64,000 bases of DNA from Maratus speciosus (Eukaryota; Arthropoda; Arachnida; Araneae; Salticidae). The translations under genes and the position numbers were made by a program. The DNA lies in NCBI GenBank assembly GCA_963932465.1, contig OZ010786.1, forward strand, positions 534,071,073 to 534,135,072, written 5' to 3'. This document shows, one piece after another, positions 35,858 to 48,251 of the stretch (its first letter is position 1; every line of letters begins with the position of its first letter). Under the pieces are notes generated by a model. That model was not told the origin of the DNA and did no database searches. It saw only the letters and a program-made list of their open reading frames with translations.

Positions 35858-36689
35858 ACAACCATAGTAGACCAAGTCCATTTTGAAAAAAAAAAAATAT
35901 TTAACAAATTACAACGACCATTTTGAAAATGATTTTTTCAAAGACTAAAATTTAAGACATAAAAAATCGCACGGAGTTGATCTTACGTTACGTACGCCAT
36001 GGATTAAACATTAATATTCCTGGACCAATTTTAAATGAAATTTCTTTTTTAAACTTCTAAACATCCCACAATATTACTTTTTTACACCGTCGAATAGAGA
36101 AAAAAATGTATTTTTAAATGCGATTTGTTTGACATCTGTATCTCAATTTGTTTCTGAGTTATTAAATTTTTATTGTATTTTTTATTACTTTTTTGTCATA
36201 GTGGCAACAGAAGTATTAATCTCTGTTGAAAGTAAAAGGAAAATATAGATCACTATATAGACCAATCAGAAAACGAATAAATTGATTTCCTACCCTGAAA
36301 GAGGACAATAACCATTTATTCAAATGGTTAAAAACATGAGATAGTCCCTTTAGAAGAGCGTAAAGTCTGTTTTATTCACTCCCATGGTGAACAAAGTCTA
36401 TTTTCACACACCTCCTCATATATGTCATCTGTTTTGCAGACTTGGTTTACTGTTAGCTTGGATAAAACAGATTTTATGCACCTTCTAAATGGACTATCTA
36501 AATTTTTTTTTTCAAAATGGTCTTGGTCTAACTATGGTTGTGACCAAGTCTGTTTTCACACACCTCCTCATATATGCCATGTGTTTTGCAGACTTGATTT
36601 ACTGTTAGCTTGCATAAAATTGATTTTATGCACCTTCTAAACGGACTATCTAATTTAAAAAAAAAATGGGCTTGGTCTACTATGGTTGT
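35858..36689. mobile_element. TIR element with internal tandem duplication
   Basis: The left end ACAACCATAGTAGACCAAGT (then CCATTTTGAAAA) is mirrored on the right as ACAACCATAGTAGACCAAGC (then CCATTTTTT). Inside, two ~150-bp units share TTTTCACACACCTCCTCATA, TATG.CAT.TGTTTTGCAG and TTTATGCACCTTCTAAA, near 36400-36535 and 36550-36660. No clear target duplication or protein. 832 bp. Confidence 0.65.
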
Positions 36690-37007
36690 AAGTCCCTCAT
36701 ATTAGAATTAATATTCGGAATTATATTATCTGAAATTTCTAACGAAAATACAAAAAGTCCTTCCGGCCAGTGCCGGGAGGAAGAGGTAGCTTTCATATTC
36801 TTTATTTTAAAAAAACCAACTTATATTATTCAAACACACGAAGCTCAATTTAGTGGAAACTGAATATAGGAGATTCAATACTAATTTTTATCAGTACTAA
36901 ATCATTATGAATGAGAATTTCGCGAAATTAGTCAGCTTTATCCAAGCTGCTTTTATTTAAAGTAACTTATATTTGGCTGCCAAATTCGGCGATTTCTTAA
37001 AGTGCCT

Positions 37008-39090
37008 GCCATTTTATGACAACATGGTGGATGAGGCTAACCAGTGAACTTGGTCGAGACCTTAGTAATTGTTGTAAACATGCTCACTCACATCGGAATC
37101 GGTTGATATATACGAGTGCTGTCGCAGGCAAAAAATCAGATTTTTCAAAATGTCACCAATATTAGAAATTGAAACTGCTATATCTGACCCCTTTTTTAAG
37201 ATAAAGACAAACAAAAAATGCTTCTGAATCCTTATATCAAGGTCAAATACTTAAGAAAGAAACATTTTTTAATTTCTAATTTTTTTGCAACTCACTTTAA
37301 ATATATATTTTTTTAATTTAATGGCCGCCATTTTGAAACAAGATAGCTGATGAAGCTGGCCAGCGAACTTGGTCGAGATATTGCTGTATACTATCCACAT
37401 GCTTTCTTAAATCGAAATAGGCGAATACGTGTGTTATCGCGTGACAAATACAAGATCGTTTCAAAATCTTAGCCATGCTAAAAATTCAAAGTGCTATAAT
37501 TCAACCATTTTTTAAGATATAAACAAAATAACAAATTTTCAGAAACAAAAACTGCTCTGGAATCTTTGTATCAAGGCCAAACACATATTTTTTTTCGAAT
37601 TTTTTAATACCTCATTTTAAATTTTAAATTATTTTTTTTTTAAATGGCAAATCTTTTGAAACAAGATGATGAATGAAGCTGGCCAACAAACTCAGTCGAG
37701 ACATTGGTATGTACTATGTACAGACCAAGTTACATCCAAATCGGTTCATAAATACGCCTGTTATCGCGTGACAAATATCAGGTCGTTTTAAAATGTCAGC
37801 CACAATAGAAATTCAAAATGCTATAACTCAGCCATTTTTTAGATATAGACGAAACAAAAACTGTTCCGGAATCTTTGTATTAAGGTAAAACATATACGAA
37901 AAAAATTTTTTCATTTTCCAATTTTTTGGTATCTCATTTTAAATTTTAATTTTTTTAATTTTTTTTAAATGGCCGCCATTTTGAAACAAGATGGCGGATG
38001 AAGCTGGCAAACGAACGCGGTCGAGATATTTGTATGTACTATGTACACACAAAGATACATCCAAATCGGTTCATAAATACGCCTGTTATCGCGTGACAAA
38101 TATCAGGTCGTTTTAAAATGTCAGCCACAATAGAAATTCAAAATGCTATAACTCAGCCATTTTTTAGATATAGACGAAACAAAAACTGTTCCGGAATCTT
38201 TGTATTAAGGTCAAACATATACGAAAAAAAATTTTTCATTTTCCGATTTTTTGGTATCTCATTTTAAATTTTAATTTTTTTAATTTTTTTAAATGGCCGC
38301 CATTTTGAAACAAGATGGCGGATGAAGCTGGCAAACGAACGCGGTCGAGATATTTGTATGTACTATGTATACACAAAGATACATCCAAATCGGTTCATAA
38401 ATACGCCTGTTATCACGTGACAAAAATCAGGACGTTTCAAAATGTCAGCCACGCTAGAAATTCAAAATGCTATAACTCAGCCATTTTTAAAGATAGAGAC
38501 GAAACAAAAACTGCTCCCGAATCGTTGTATCAAGATCAAACACATAAGAAACAAGTATTTTTTTCAATTTTAAATTTTTTGGTACCACATTTCAAATTAT
38601 ATTTTTCTTAAAAATTTAAATGGTCGCCATTTTTAAATAAGGATGCGGAGGAAGCTGGCCAACAAACTCGGTCTAGACATTGGTTTGTACTATGTATAAA
38701 CGAAGTTACATCCAGATCGGTTCATAAATACACCTTTTATCGCGTGACAAAATTCAGGACGTTTCAAAATGTCAGCCACGCTAGAAATTCAAAATGCTAT
38801 AACTCAGCCATTTTTTAAGAAATAGACAAAACAAAAACTGCTCCGGGATCTTTGTATAAAGGTCAAATACATAAGGAAAAAATATTTTTCCATTTTCAAT
38901 TTTTTGGTACCACATTTCAAATTTTAAAAATTCTTAAAAATTTTAAATGGCCGCCATTTTGAAACAAAATGGCGGCTGAACAAAATGGCCAACGAACTCG
39001 GTCGAGACATTTGTATGTACTATGTACACACCGAATTACATCCAAATCGGTTCATAAATACGAGAGTTACAGTGTGACAAAGGTCATATA
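37008..39090. repeat. tandem array, ~325 bp units, about six copies
   Basis: Unit landmarks: GGCCGCCATTTTGAAACAAG, ATGGCGGATGAAGCTGGC, CTCGGTCGAGACATT, TGTACTATGTACACACAAAG, CATCCAAATCGGTTCATAAA, GTTATCGCGTGACAAA and AATGCTATAACTCAGCCATT. The GCCATTTT landmark occurs near 37008, 37325, 37648, 37974, 38297, 38625 and 38951. The two units starting 37974 and 38297 are the most alike, indicating recent local duplication. The array runs into a (TA)n and the hairpin module at 39100-39245. Confidence 0.9.
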
Positions 39091-39099
39091 TATATATAT

Positions 39100-39245
39100 A
39101 TATATCAATTTTGAACGGAGGGTGGTTTCGGGGTCTGGGGGTCATGATCGATGAAAATATACCAAATTTTTTTGAAATCGCTTTCCTCCGAACGGCTGCA
39201 ATAGGTAGCTTTTTGTAATGAAAGCTACCTAAAATGTTGTTGCCT
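39100..39245 (+). mobile_element. hairpin-ended terminal module, copy 1
   Basis: Contains GGGTGGTTTCGGGGTCTGGG and CTGCAATAGG, then an 11-bp stem TAGGTAGCTTT / AAAGCTACCTA (39202-39231). The same module occurs at 46660-46790 after a (CA)n/(TA)n tract. Reads as the 3' end of a repeat family whose upstream part can be a tandem array. Confidence 0.6.
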
Positions 39246-39503
39246 TCACATTTTTGAACAGAAGAAATTTTAAAACGTTTCATTAATTACAGTTATTTTT
39301 CAAAAAAAAAAAAAAAGTGAAATTACATTTTTCTTGAAAAAAATCGAAAATCCTTTAACAAACGTGCAATTTTAGCTTAAATAGCTCATTTAATAAATAT
39401 TTTTTCCGACTTCATTACAATGTATCCATTCAACGCGCTGTTCAGTTTTCAAACATACCATTGCATTAAAATTAAAAATATTAGTAAAAGATTTTATATG
39501 TCT

Positions 39504-39543
<40 letters not shown>

Positions 39544-39632
39544 CAACTTTTACAAGAAAGTAATTGTATTTGCTTAAAAAAAAAATAAATCATTTCTGTG
39601 TTTCTGTGAATTGTAAAAAACAAAAACTAAAA

Positions 39633-39667
<35 letters not shown>

Positions 39668-40836
39668 GACAGTGCAGTTTCCAATTCTTTGACATTACAA
39701 ACTACTGAGTTCGCAATTTAAATATCCAGTGAAGTACTAATTCAATATTTTAAACACAAATATGTAAGTATAATATTAATAAGAACTTTAACCTGAGTAA
39801 CATGATAAGCACCATGTTAAATATTGCATAATCATAAAGTTAATTTAATTATAAAAAATCAAAATGTTTCTTTTATTCAAAAAGAATCTTTAAAGGTTGT
39901 GATAAAACAATTAGATTGAGCTTACTTTTTGCAAAATATTTTAACAATGTATAACTAACACTTTTTTTTTTTTGCGTGATATTTGCACTTACTTATTATT
40001 CAAAATAAATTCGTGGCTTTAATTACATTACTGCAAGGCGGAAAGAAGTTTTTATTTCTAACTATTCTGATATGAAGTTTTAATTCCTAATCATCTAATC
40101 AAATAACCTAATCAATACCTGCTATTATTTAAATACTCAAAACGAATTATGGAAATTTCAAAAATATAAAAAAAAAAAAAAACGTAAAAAATAATTTTGA
40201 TTGCATTATTAATAAAAACATAAAAATGCGAAATATGTCAACATTTTTCAGCGGATTACGAAAATTTTCTGGCGGACCACCGATTGGCGATCGCTTCTTT
40301 AAACCTATTACATAGGAATATAGCTCTATGCGTAAGTATGTGTTGAAGTGAAACTATCAAATACGAAGGAATTATAGTTTAAAATCATTTTTATAAAATA
40401 CATGTAGCGTAATATCTTAAAAATTATTTTTAAATTAACATTCCTTGTGTTTTTTTAATATTAAAGAATATTTATTATTAGTTTCAGTAATGTGTATCTC
40501 ACCCCTGATGTTTCATTAAATAATAAGTTTGATATAAAAATATATCAATTTCCATTCTTTTTTTTTCTTGGTGATGCGGAATAAAATGTAAACAGAAATT
40601 ATACAAAATTTAAGAAACGCCTGCTTACAACTAATTCGGGTTATAATCTTTTAAAATTAAAATAGCAATAAGGATGTTAAAAAGCATAAAAACCAACGTT
40701 TAAAATGCACAAATAATATATGAAAAGCAGCAAATAGCTGTTTCGAATCTACTAGCGAGATTCTTCTTCAGTGAAAGATAGGAAAAAAGAGCAATAATGA
40801 TGTTCTATAAGTGGATTCTTGCATATCATTCGATAT
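39246..40836. other. AT-rich DNA with poly(A) runs, no gene
   Basis: A runs at about 39508-39542 and 39636-39666, plus shorter ones at 39301-39315 and 40169-40182. No supported gene. Confidence 0.45.
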
Positions 40837-43800
40837 TTTCTAAGTTAGTTACATATAAAACATTTGCCAATGATTAAGTTAAAGTTAAATGTAAATGTTT
40901 ATTCAGAAAGTCAATTTATAATTAATAAGAATGAAATATCATTAGATGTATTTATTTTTACTCATAGCTGGTGCGTATCTGGAAGAACCAAAATAAATAA
41001 AATCTAAGTACGTCGAGGTGGACGTTGAAATGTACTTCCGAACTTCATTTCTATAAATATATCTAATCAGTTTTTCACAGAGTTTCAAGAGTATAGAAAG
41101 ACATTGTACAGTCGTGGAAAAAAAAGTAAACAACTTCTACTAACTCCTCAACAAATTACCGTAAAAGAAAGTTACTGGTACCGAAGGATTGGAAATAAAG
41201 TCTACTTTTAAATGATGTATTTCTAAGTTAGTTACATATAAAAAATTTGTCAATGATTAAGTTCAAGTTAAATGTAAATGTTTATTCAGAAAGTCATTTT
41301 ATAATTAATAAGAATGAAGTATCATTAGATGTATTTATTTTTGCATCATAGCTGGTGCGTATCAGGAAGAACCAAAATAAGTAAAAGCTAAGTACGTCGA
41401 GGTGGACTTTGAAATGTACTTCAGAACTTCATTTCTATAAATATATATAATCAGTTTTGACAGGGTTTCAAGAGTATAGAAAGACATTGTACAGTCGTGG
41501 AAAAAAAAAGTAAACAACATCTACTAACTCCTCAACAAATTACCGTAAAAGAAAGTTACTGGTACTGAACGATTGGAAATAAAGTCTACTTTTAAATGAT
41601 GTATTTCTAAGTTGGTTACATATAAAACATTTGCCAATGATTAAGTTAAAGTTAAATGTAAATGTTTATTCAGAAAGTCATTTTACAATTAATAAGAATG
41701 AAATATCATTAGAAATATTTATTTTTGCATCATAGCTGGTGCGTATCTGGAAGTACCAAAATAAGTAAAAGCTAAGTACGTCGAGGTGGACTTTGAAATG
41801 TACTTCAGAACTTCATTTCTATAAATATATTTAATCAGTTTTCACAAGGTTTCAAGAGTATAGAAAGACATTGTACAGTCGTGGAAAAAAAGTAAATAAC
41901 CTCTACTAACTCCTCAACAAATTACCGTAAAAGAAAGTTACTGGTACCGAAGGATTGGAAATAAAGTCTACTTTTAAATGATGTATTTCTAAGTTAGTTA
42001 CATATAAAAAAATTGTCAATGATTAAGTTAAAGTTAAATGTAAACGTTTATTCAGAAAGTCATTTTATAATTAATAAGAATGAAGTATCATTAGATGTAT
42101 TTATTTTTGCATCATAGCTGGTGCGTATCTGGAATAACCAAAATAAGTAAAAGCTAAGTACGTCGAGGAGGACGTTGAAATGTACTTCAGAACTTCATTT
42201 CTATAAATATATATAATCAGTTTTGACAGGGTTTCAAGAGTACAGAAAGACATTGTACAGTCGTGGAAAAAAACAGTAAACAACATCTACTAACTCCTCA
42301 ACAAATTACCGTAAAAGAAAGTTACTGGTACTGAACGATTGGAAATAAAGTCTACTTTTAAAAGATGTATTTCTAAGTTGTTTACATATAAAACATTTGC
42401 CAATGATTAAGTTAAAGTTAAATGTAAATGTTTATTCAGAAAGACATTTTACAATTAATAAGAATGAAGTATCATTAGAAGTATTTATTTTTGCATCATA
42501 GCTGTTGCGTATCTGGAAGTACCAAAATAAGTAAAAGCTAAGTACGTCGAGGAGGACGTTGAAATGTACTTCAGAACTTCATTTCTATAAATATATCTAA
42601 TCAGTTTTCACAGGGTTTCAAGAGTATAGAAAGACATTGTACAGTCGTGGAAAAAAAGTAAACAACCTCTACTAACTCCTCAACAAATTACCGTAAAAGA
42701 AAGTTACTGGTACTGAACGATTGGAAAGAAAGTCTACTTTTAAATGATGTATTTCTAAGTTAGTTACATATAAAACATTTGCCAATGATTAAGTTAATGT
42801 TAAATGTAAATGTTTATTCAGAAAGTCATTTTATAATTAATAAGAATGAAATATCATTAGAAGTATTTATTTTTGCATCATAGCTGGTGCGTATCTGGAA
42901 GTACCAAAATAAGTAAAAGCTAAGTACGTCGAGGTGGACTTTGAAGTGTACTTCAGAACTTCATTTCTACAAATATATCTAATCAGTTTTCACAAGGTTT
43001 CAAGAGTATAGAAAGACATTGTACAGTCCTGGAAAAAAAAGTAAACAACCTCTATTAACTCCTCAACAAATTACCGTAGAAGAAAGTTACTGGTACCGAA
43101 CGATTGGAAATAAAGTCTACTTTTAAATGATGTGTTTCTAAGTTAGTTACATATAAAACATTTGCCAATAATTAAGTTAAAGTTAAATGTAAATGTTTAT
43201 TCAGAAAGTCATTTTATAATTAATAAGAATGAAATATCATTATAAGTATTTATTTTTGCATCATAGCTGGTGCGTATCTGGAAGTACCAAAATAAGTAAA
43301 AGCTAAGTACGTCGAGGTGGACTTTGAAATGTACTTCAGAACTTCATTTCTATAAATATATCTAATCTTTTTCCACAGGGTTTCAAGAGTATAGAAAGAC
43401 ATTATACAGTCGTGGGAAAAAAAAAGTAAACAACCTCTACTAACTGCTCAACAAATTACCGTAAAAAAAGTTACTGGTACTGAACGATTGGAAATAGTCT
43501 ACTTTTAAATGATGTATTTCTAAGTTAGTTACATATAAAACATTTGCCAATGATTAAGTTAAAGTTAAATGTAAATATTTATTCAGAAAGTCATTTTATA
43601 ATTAATAAGAATGAAATATCATTAGAAGTATTTATTTTTGAATCATAGCTGGTGCGTATCTGGAAGTACCAAAATAAGTAAAAGCTAAGTACGTCGAGGT
43701 GGACTTTGAAATGTACTTCAGAACTTCATTTCTATAAATATATCTAATCAGTTTTCACAAGGTTTCAAGAGTATAGAAAGACATTGTACAGTCCTGGAAA

Positions 43801-43893
43801 AAAAAGTAAACAACCCGTATTAACTTCTCAACAAATTACCGTCGAAGAAAGTTACCGGTACCGAACGATTGGAAATAAAGTCTACTTTTAAAT
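40837..43893. repeat. satellite array, 383-bp units, eight copies
   Basis: TAAGTTAGTTACATATAAAA recurs at 40841, 41224, 41608, 41990, 42374, 42756, 43139 and 43521, i.e. a period of 382-384 bp. Other landmarks: GGTGCGTATCTGGAAG, AGCTAAGTACGTCGAGG, TTTCAAGAGTATAGAAAGAC, ATTGTACAGTCGTGG and CTCCTCAACAAATTACCGT. Units are highly similar. Copies 2 and 4 share TTTTGACAGGG and AATTTGTCAATG or AAATTGTCAATG, while copies 3, 6 and 8 share TTTTCACAAGG, a sign of dimeric sub-structure. Minus-strand frames of ~60 codons inside are repeat artefacts. Confidence 0.95.
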
Positions 43894-44162
43894 GATGTAT
43901 ATAAATTTTGCTTAGGGAGGCATCTATTTATTAAAACGAACCATAACTTTTTTCCAATAGCAGTACAGAATTCGGACAGCAAAAAAAATTCTACACCATT
44001 TAATTAGCCTAAAAAAAAATTTTTATGCAATTCGTAACATAAGTTTTCCAGATTTTTTATTTTTTATTTTTAAACGAGCGTATTTTAAGGGCTGTATACA
44101 AATTGAAGTTCCGTACTGGATTGTTAACCCAGAGAGCCCCCTTTATTATCCAGGCACCTTAA

Positions 44163-44363
44163 CCCGTTGGGGACGAGCGACACGTATACGTGCCGCATGC
44201 AGCGCTCAGAATCCTTGTTTTTCCTAACCGGTAAAATTTTACTGTAAAATTTGCCTTATTTAATCAGCGCATTTTCTAGATTCAAGACGACACAAATTTC
44301 TGTTTTTAAAAAAACTGTGAAAAATGATTAAGAAATTCGTAAAAGGCCCCCGTCCCGAAGGAG
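44163..44363. mobile_element. TTAA-target MITE
   Basis: Flanked by TTAA (44159-44162 and 44364-44367). The ends are CCCGTTGGGGACGAGCG and, reversed, CTCCTTCGGGACGGGGG. Near the left end is the palindrome CACGTATACGTG. 201 bp, no coding. The TTAA plus CCC/CTC ends fit a piggyBac-class MITE. Confidence 0.65.
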
Positions 44364-44819
44364 TTAAGTGTCACTCAAGCAGTCAATGAAATCTGCTAGA
44401 TTACAGAACATCATAACACATTTCAAAATATGTAGTCAGTTCTATCATAGACCATCATTTTGAGGTTTTTTAGCATAAATTGAAAACTACTTGGATGAAA
44501 AATGTGAAATTTTGGATTTCCATAAAGCAGGACACAATAAATCAAAATCCATAAAAAAATGTAGGTTGCAGTTAATATTTTTTTTTTCGAATATTAATTT
44601 CATAATTCACAATTTATATCATAAAATTATAAAAATTGCAAATTCAACGTATTTATGTTTGGTATATTAGTATTATTTTTACACAAAAAATTAGCACATT
44701 AGGAGCATAATTTCAAGACCGTGAAATGTTGAAGACCGTGAAATGTTGATTGTTTTATTTTTTCAATGACCAGGCAGGATAACTATATGATAGGGAGAAT
44801 ACCTGTTCCTCAATTTCTA

Positions 44820-45177
44820 CACTGTAAAAAAAAAAAAAAAAAAAAAAAACGACATTTTTTACAGTACAAAGTACTGTTCATCTCGCGCACAAATTCGATC
44901 ACAGTGAATGTGCTGTATTTTTCTTTGGTTTCCTGACTATATTAACAAGGAAAATACAGTAGTTGCTTAAAATTAACAGCACAATGTGCTGGCAATTTGG
45001 ACGCCAGCAGTTTGTACTATAAAAAAATGGGACCAAATTACCAGCACATTGTGCTGTTAATTTTACGCAACTACTGTATTTTTCACGTTAATATAGTCAT
45101 GAAACCAAAGAAAAATACAGCACATTCACTGTAATCGAGTTTGTTCAAGCAAATTTACAGTGTTTTTCTTTACAGTG
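44820..45177. mobile_element. CACTGTAAA foldback MITE, second family
   Basis: Ends CACTGTAAAAAAAAAA and CACTGTAAAGAAAAACACTG. The arms are reverse complements over most of the length (GTGAATGTGCTGTATTTTTC, TTTGGTTTC.TGACTATAT, TTAACAGCACAATGTGCTG). TA precedes the left end and TG follows the right. Same terminal bases as 30855-31091 but an unrelated interior. Confidence 0.8.
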
Positions 45178-46440
45178 TGCATTTAAATGATTCCTCATGG
45201 GCGTTTAATTGTAGCAATAAAAACCTCATTAGATGTGTTATATAAATTACTTATCTAAATAAATTTTATCTATTGATGACAAAGGTAAAATATTAACTGA
45301 AATGTGTCTTATTATTTATTTTAGCTTATAGTAGAAATGTTATTATATAAAAAATAGGAACGATGTTAAGTTTCATTATGAAGACTACCACTGAAAATAT
45401 GAATAAATTTTCGTACTCACAGATAAATAATTGAATTTTAATTTAATTATTTACAACTGATAAAAAAGTAATTTATTGAAAAGTGGCGACGTTTAAAGAA
45501 AAATAATATATTTCACTGTAATTCTATGTTACACTGGATTATCTCCAAATCATCCTTGGTCACAGTGCTTAAAAGACAATTATCCAGATCTCAACATACT
45601 GCAACAAATGTATATATATATATATAATAAAATTTGAGTCTTGTCTAACGCACATAAAATAAATTTTATTGAACCTGTGAATTTGAATAAATGCATCTTT
45701 GTATGAGATTAATATCAAAAGATTCCAAAATTAAAAATAAACAAGAAAGAAAGAATCAGGCGTCACGCATAGATTATGAAACTCTTTCCAATACATTCAG
45801 AATAATGTAACAAAACTGCACCTTTTAAAAAAAATCCCTGCCGGCTCGGGCCTACATGCGGAGGTAGATTTCGAAGTTAAGTACTAAATTCTCCAACAAA
45901 ACTTAAATCAAGATTAGAGATAAACCCAGTTTCTTCACAAAGAGTGAGCTGTAGGGAGCTAAACTTTTTGTGAAAATTATAATATACACGAATACACACA
46001 CACATGTATATGGAATAGGTTTAAAAAATGGCTAAAAACATTCAGAGAACCTTAAAGTGTTAAAATATGTTAATATTTCCATAGTCTGGTTTTTATCATG
46101 TTTTAATACGTTTCTTCAAACTCACATGGCGTTACATATTCACCTGCTGAGATCCATTATATTTCCAATATGACGCAATATACATATTTTTTTAATTCGT
46201 CAAACTGTTTTTTTATTTTGAGTTTTCATGCTGAAATCATGCTGTAGAAAACTTGTGACGTAATATTCAATTTGTTTTCAATTTGTCAAACTATTTAATT
46301 TTGCACGTGAAAATTTTACATTAGAAAAGTAATTGTTGTGGTGAGAATTTTATTGTTTTTTTTTTTTAATTGTTGGCAACTGCTATAACGAAAAACTTTT
46401 ATTTTTTTTCCTGCCATTGTTGTGTAAGAGCTGGTTATAT
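45178..46440. other. AT-rich DNA, dispersed repeat pieces
   Basis: 45745-45830 resembles 5390-5470 (GATTATGAAACTCTTTCCAA / GATTACGAAACGCTTTCCAA). 46290-46390 has ACGTGAAAATTTTACATTAG and TTGTTGGCAACTGCTATAAC, reminiscent of the Helitron family-1 interior. (TA)n at 45611-45627. No gene. Confidence 0.4.
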
Positions 46441-46469
46441 CAGAATCATGTTAAGACAGTATTCAAAAT

Positions 46470-46613
46470 TTTGAACCCTCCCCATTTCCACCCTCTTGGG
46501 CCGATTTCGCCCATTTTCAATCCCCGCCGAGATATTAGCCATATCAAAGTTGTTGGCGAGTTTGAATACAATCCGTGCATAATTGAGTCTTTTATCGTGC
46601 GGACAAAATTTAG

Positions 46614-46657
<44 letters not shown>

Positions 46658-46800
46658 AACTTTTTAGGTGGGGGTGGTTTTGGGTTCCTGGGGTCCTATA
46701 ATGAAAAGTTATGAAGGAATTTTTCAAAAGCCGCACCATGGTAACGACTGTGCAATAGGTAGTATTTCTTACGAAATCTACCTAAAATTTAAATATTACG
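46470..46800 (+). mobile_element. repeat with (CA)n(TA)n and hairpin-ended module, copy 2
   Basis: Left part GCGAGTTTGAATACAATCCG and GAGTCTTTTATCGTGCGGAC, then (ATAC)n(AC)n(AT)n at 46616-46657, then the module GGGGGTGGTTTTGGGTTCCT and TGTGCAATAGG with stem TAGGTAGTATTTC / GAAATCTACCTA (46756-46784). The module matches 39100-39245 including the terminal hairpin. Overlapping 69-97-codon frames on both strands are unlikely to be genes. Confidence 0.6.
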
Positions 46801-47099
46801 TCCAATTCAACCCTATGGAAACGCATAACACATTTCAAAACCCAAATTCAGCTGTTCCCATCTTCAATTGGAAAAGTATACAATTTTTTTCGGCAGCCTT
46901 ATATAGAATATATAGATTTGAATCTATTAACTACATGCTTGCCAAAATTTAGTTCACGTAACAGATACATGTACTTCAATTGAAAATTTACCTTCAGCAT
47001 TTTCCTCTAATAAGGAGAACGCTACGTGAATACTTTTGTGCAGTCCTGTATTCGAAGTATAGAATTTATATATAACGACTAAGATTCAAAAAATTAAAT

Positions 47100-47560
47100 A
47101 AATTGAAAAGCGCATACCGAATTTTAAATCGTACACTCCAGCAATTATTTCTCAAACACAGTACTGTTCTGTAACCGATTTCTTTTGTGTGTTCCTGTAA
47201 ATGAATAAAAAATGCTATGAATGCCCTGTTCTAACATGATCGTAGTGGAATTCAGTTTTTTAAATCAGTTTCAATACATTTGAAATAGCGCAATATCATT
47301 AAAATTCTCTGCAAACGATTTCCCCCCATGTACCATAATGTAATGGAATACTTTCTTTTGAGTACCCCTGCAATTGAACTATTAATTCTACATACTTCAT
47401 ATGCAATACCAAACATGTTTGGGTGACCCTAAATAACCCTTATCAATTTCATGAAAATCCGAGTGAAATTGCGGGAGCGTGGGCAGACGGACAGATGGCC
47501 ATACGGACAGACAAACCGAAGTCATAAACACTTTTCGGTAAAGTGATGCGGTGTTAAAAC
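47100..47560 (+). repeat. dispersed repeat related to 13480-13890
   Basis: Shares the 13660-13800 unit and ends in GCAGACGGACAGATGGCCAT, ACGGACAGACAAACCGAAG. It is likely a mutual copy of one repeat family of unknown class. 47561-48251 beyond it shows one more CGGAC string (48068-48085) and nothing else. Confidence 0.5.
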
Positions 47561-48251
47561 CAATGCGAAAATGTGTGGCAACGATATACGATCTGGGACT
47601 TCATAAAAAAATTAAAACATTTTTCAATATACGCAGAGTTTACTTTGAGCTGCTGCGAATGTTCTCAGTATATTTTGATTTTAAATATTCATTTTTAAGT
47701 TAGTTATTATGCATACAAAATTTGGATTTTCGGGCTCTTGTGATTATATCGTCTTGTATAACCATCTTTTAAAAATATCTCACATATTACTATAACAGGC
47801 GTTTAAAGTAACAGTAGTGGAAAATGTTAATTAAACAAAATACTCATAATTGCATGTTGAGTGTATAGACATTTCTAGAAATCAATGCTTTTGTTTAATT
47901 AGGATGATTTTTCATTCTTTTAAATGCAGTTTTTAATTAATGTACATTAAGTAAGACCTTTTTTCAAACTTTAATAATTTTGACAAGCTCAGGGAATATT
48001 CAGCTCTATGTAAATGAAAAATGAAGTCTGGAACTTAAATGGCTTCCGAGTACGAGCTTTGTGGCAGACGGACCGGTGGACAGGCAGAGGATTGAGACGA
48101 ATAAAGTTTCGTGAGATGAATGAATCCATAAAAATGAAACCATAATTTTCGGCCACATAAGAGATATAGTTATGAGTGAGTTGATACACGCTGTTTTAAG
48201 AAGTAGAGATAGGGGTGTGATGTTGACAAAAACAAAAACATATTATATTGT

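Noticed and set aside
40942..42286. Two ~60-codon minus-strand frames of similar sequence
   Set aside because: They are the same segment of the 383-bp satellite; most other units have it closed.
40837..43893. CRISPR-like regular repeats
   Set aside because: Units are 383 bp with no short repeat/unique spacer alternation, in a eukaryotic context; an ordinary satellite.
46435..46739. Proline-rich frames near the (CA)n tract
   Set aside because: Overlapping open frames on both strands of a repeat shared with another locus; no conserved protein motif.
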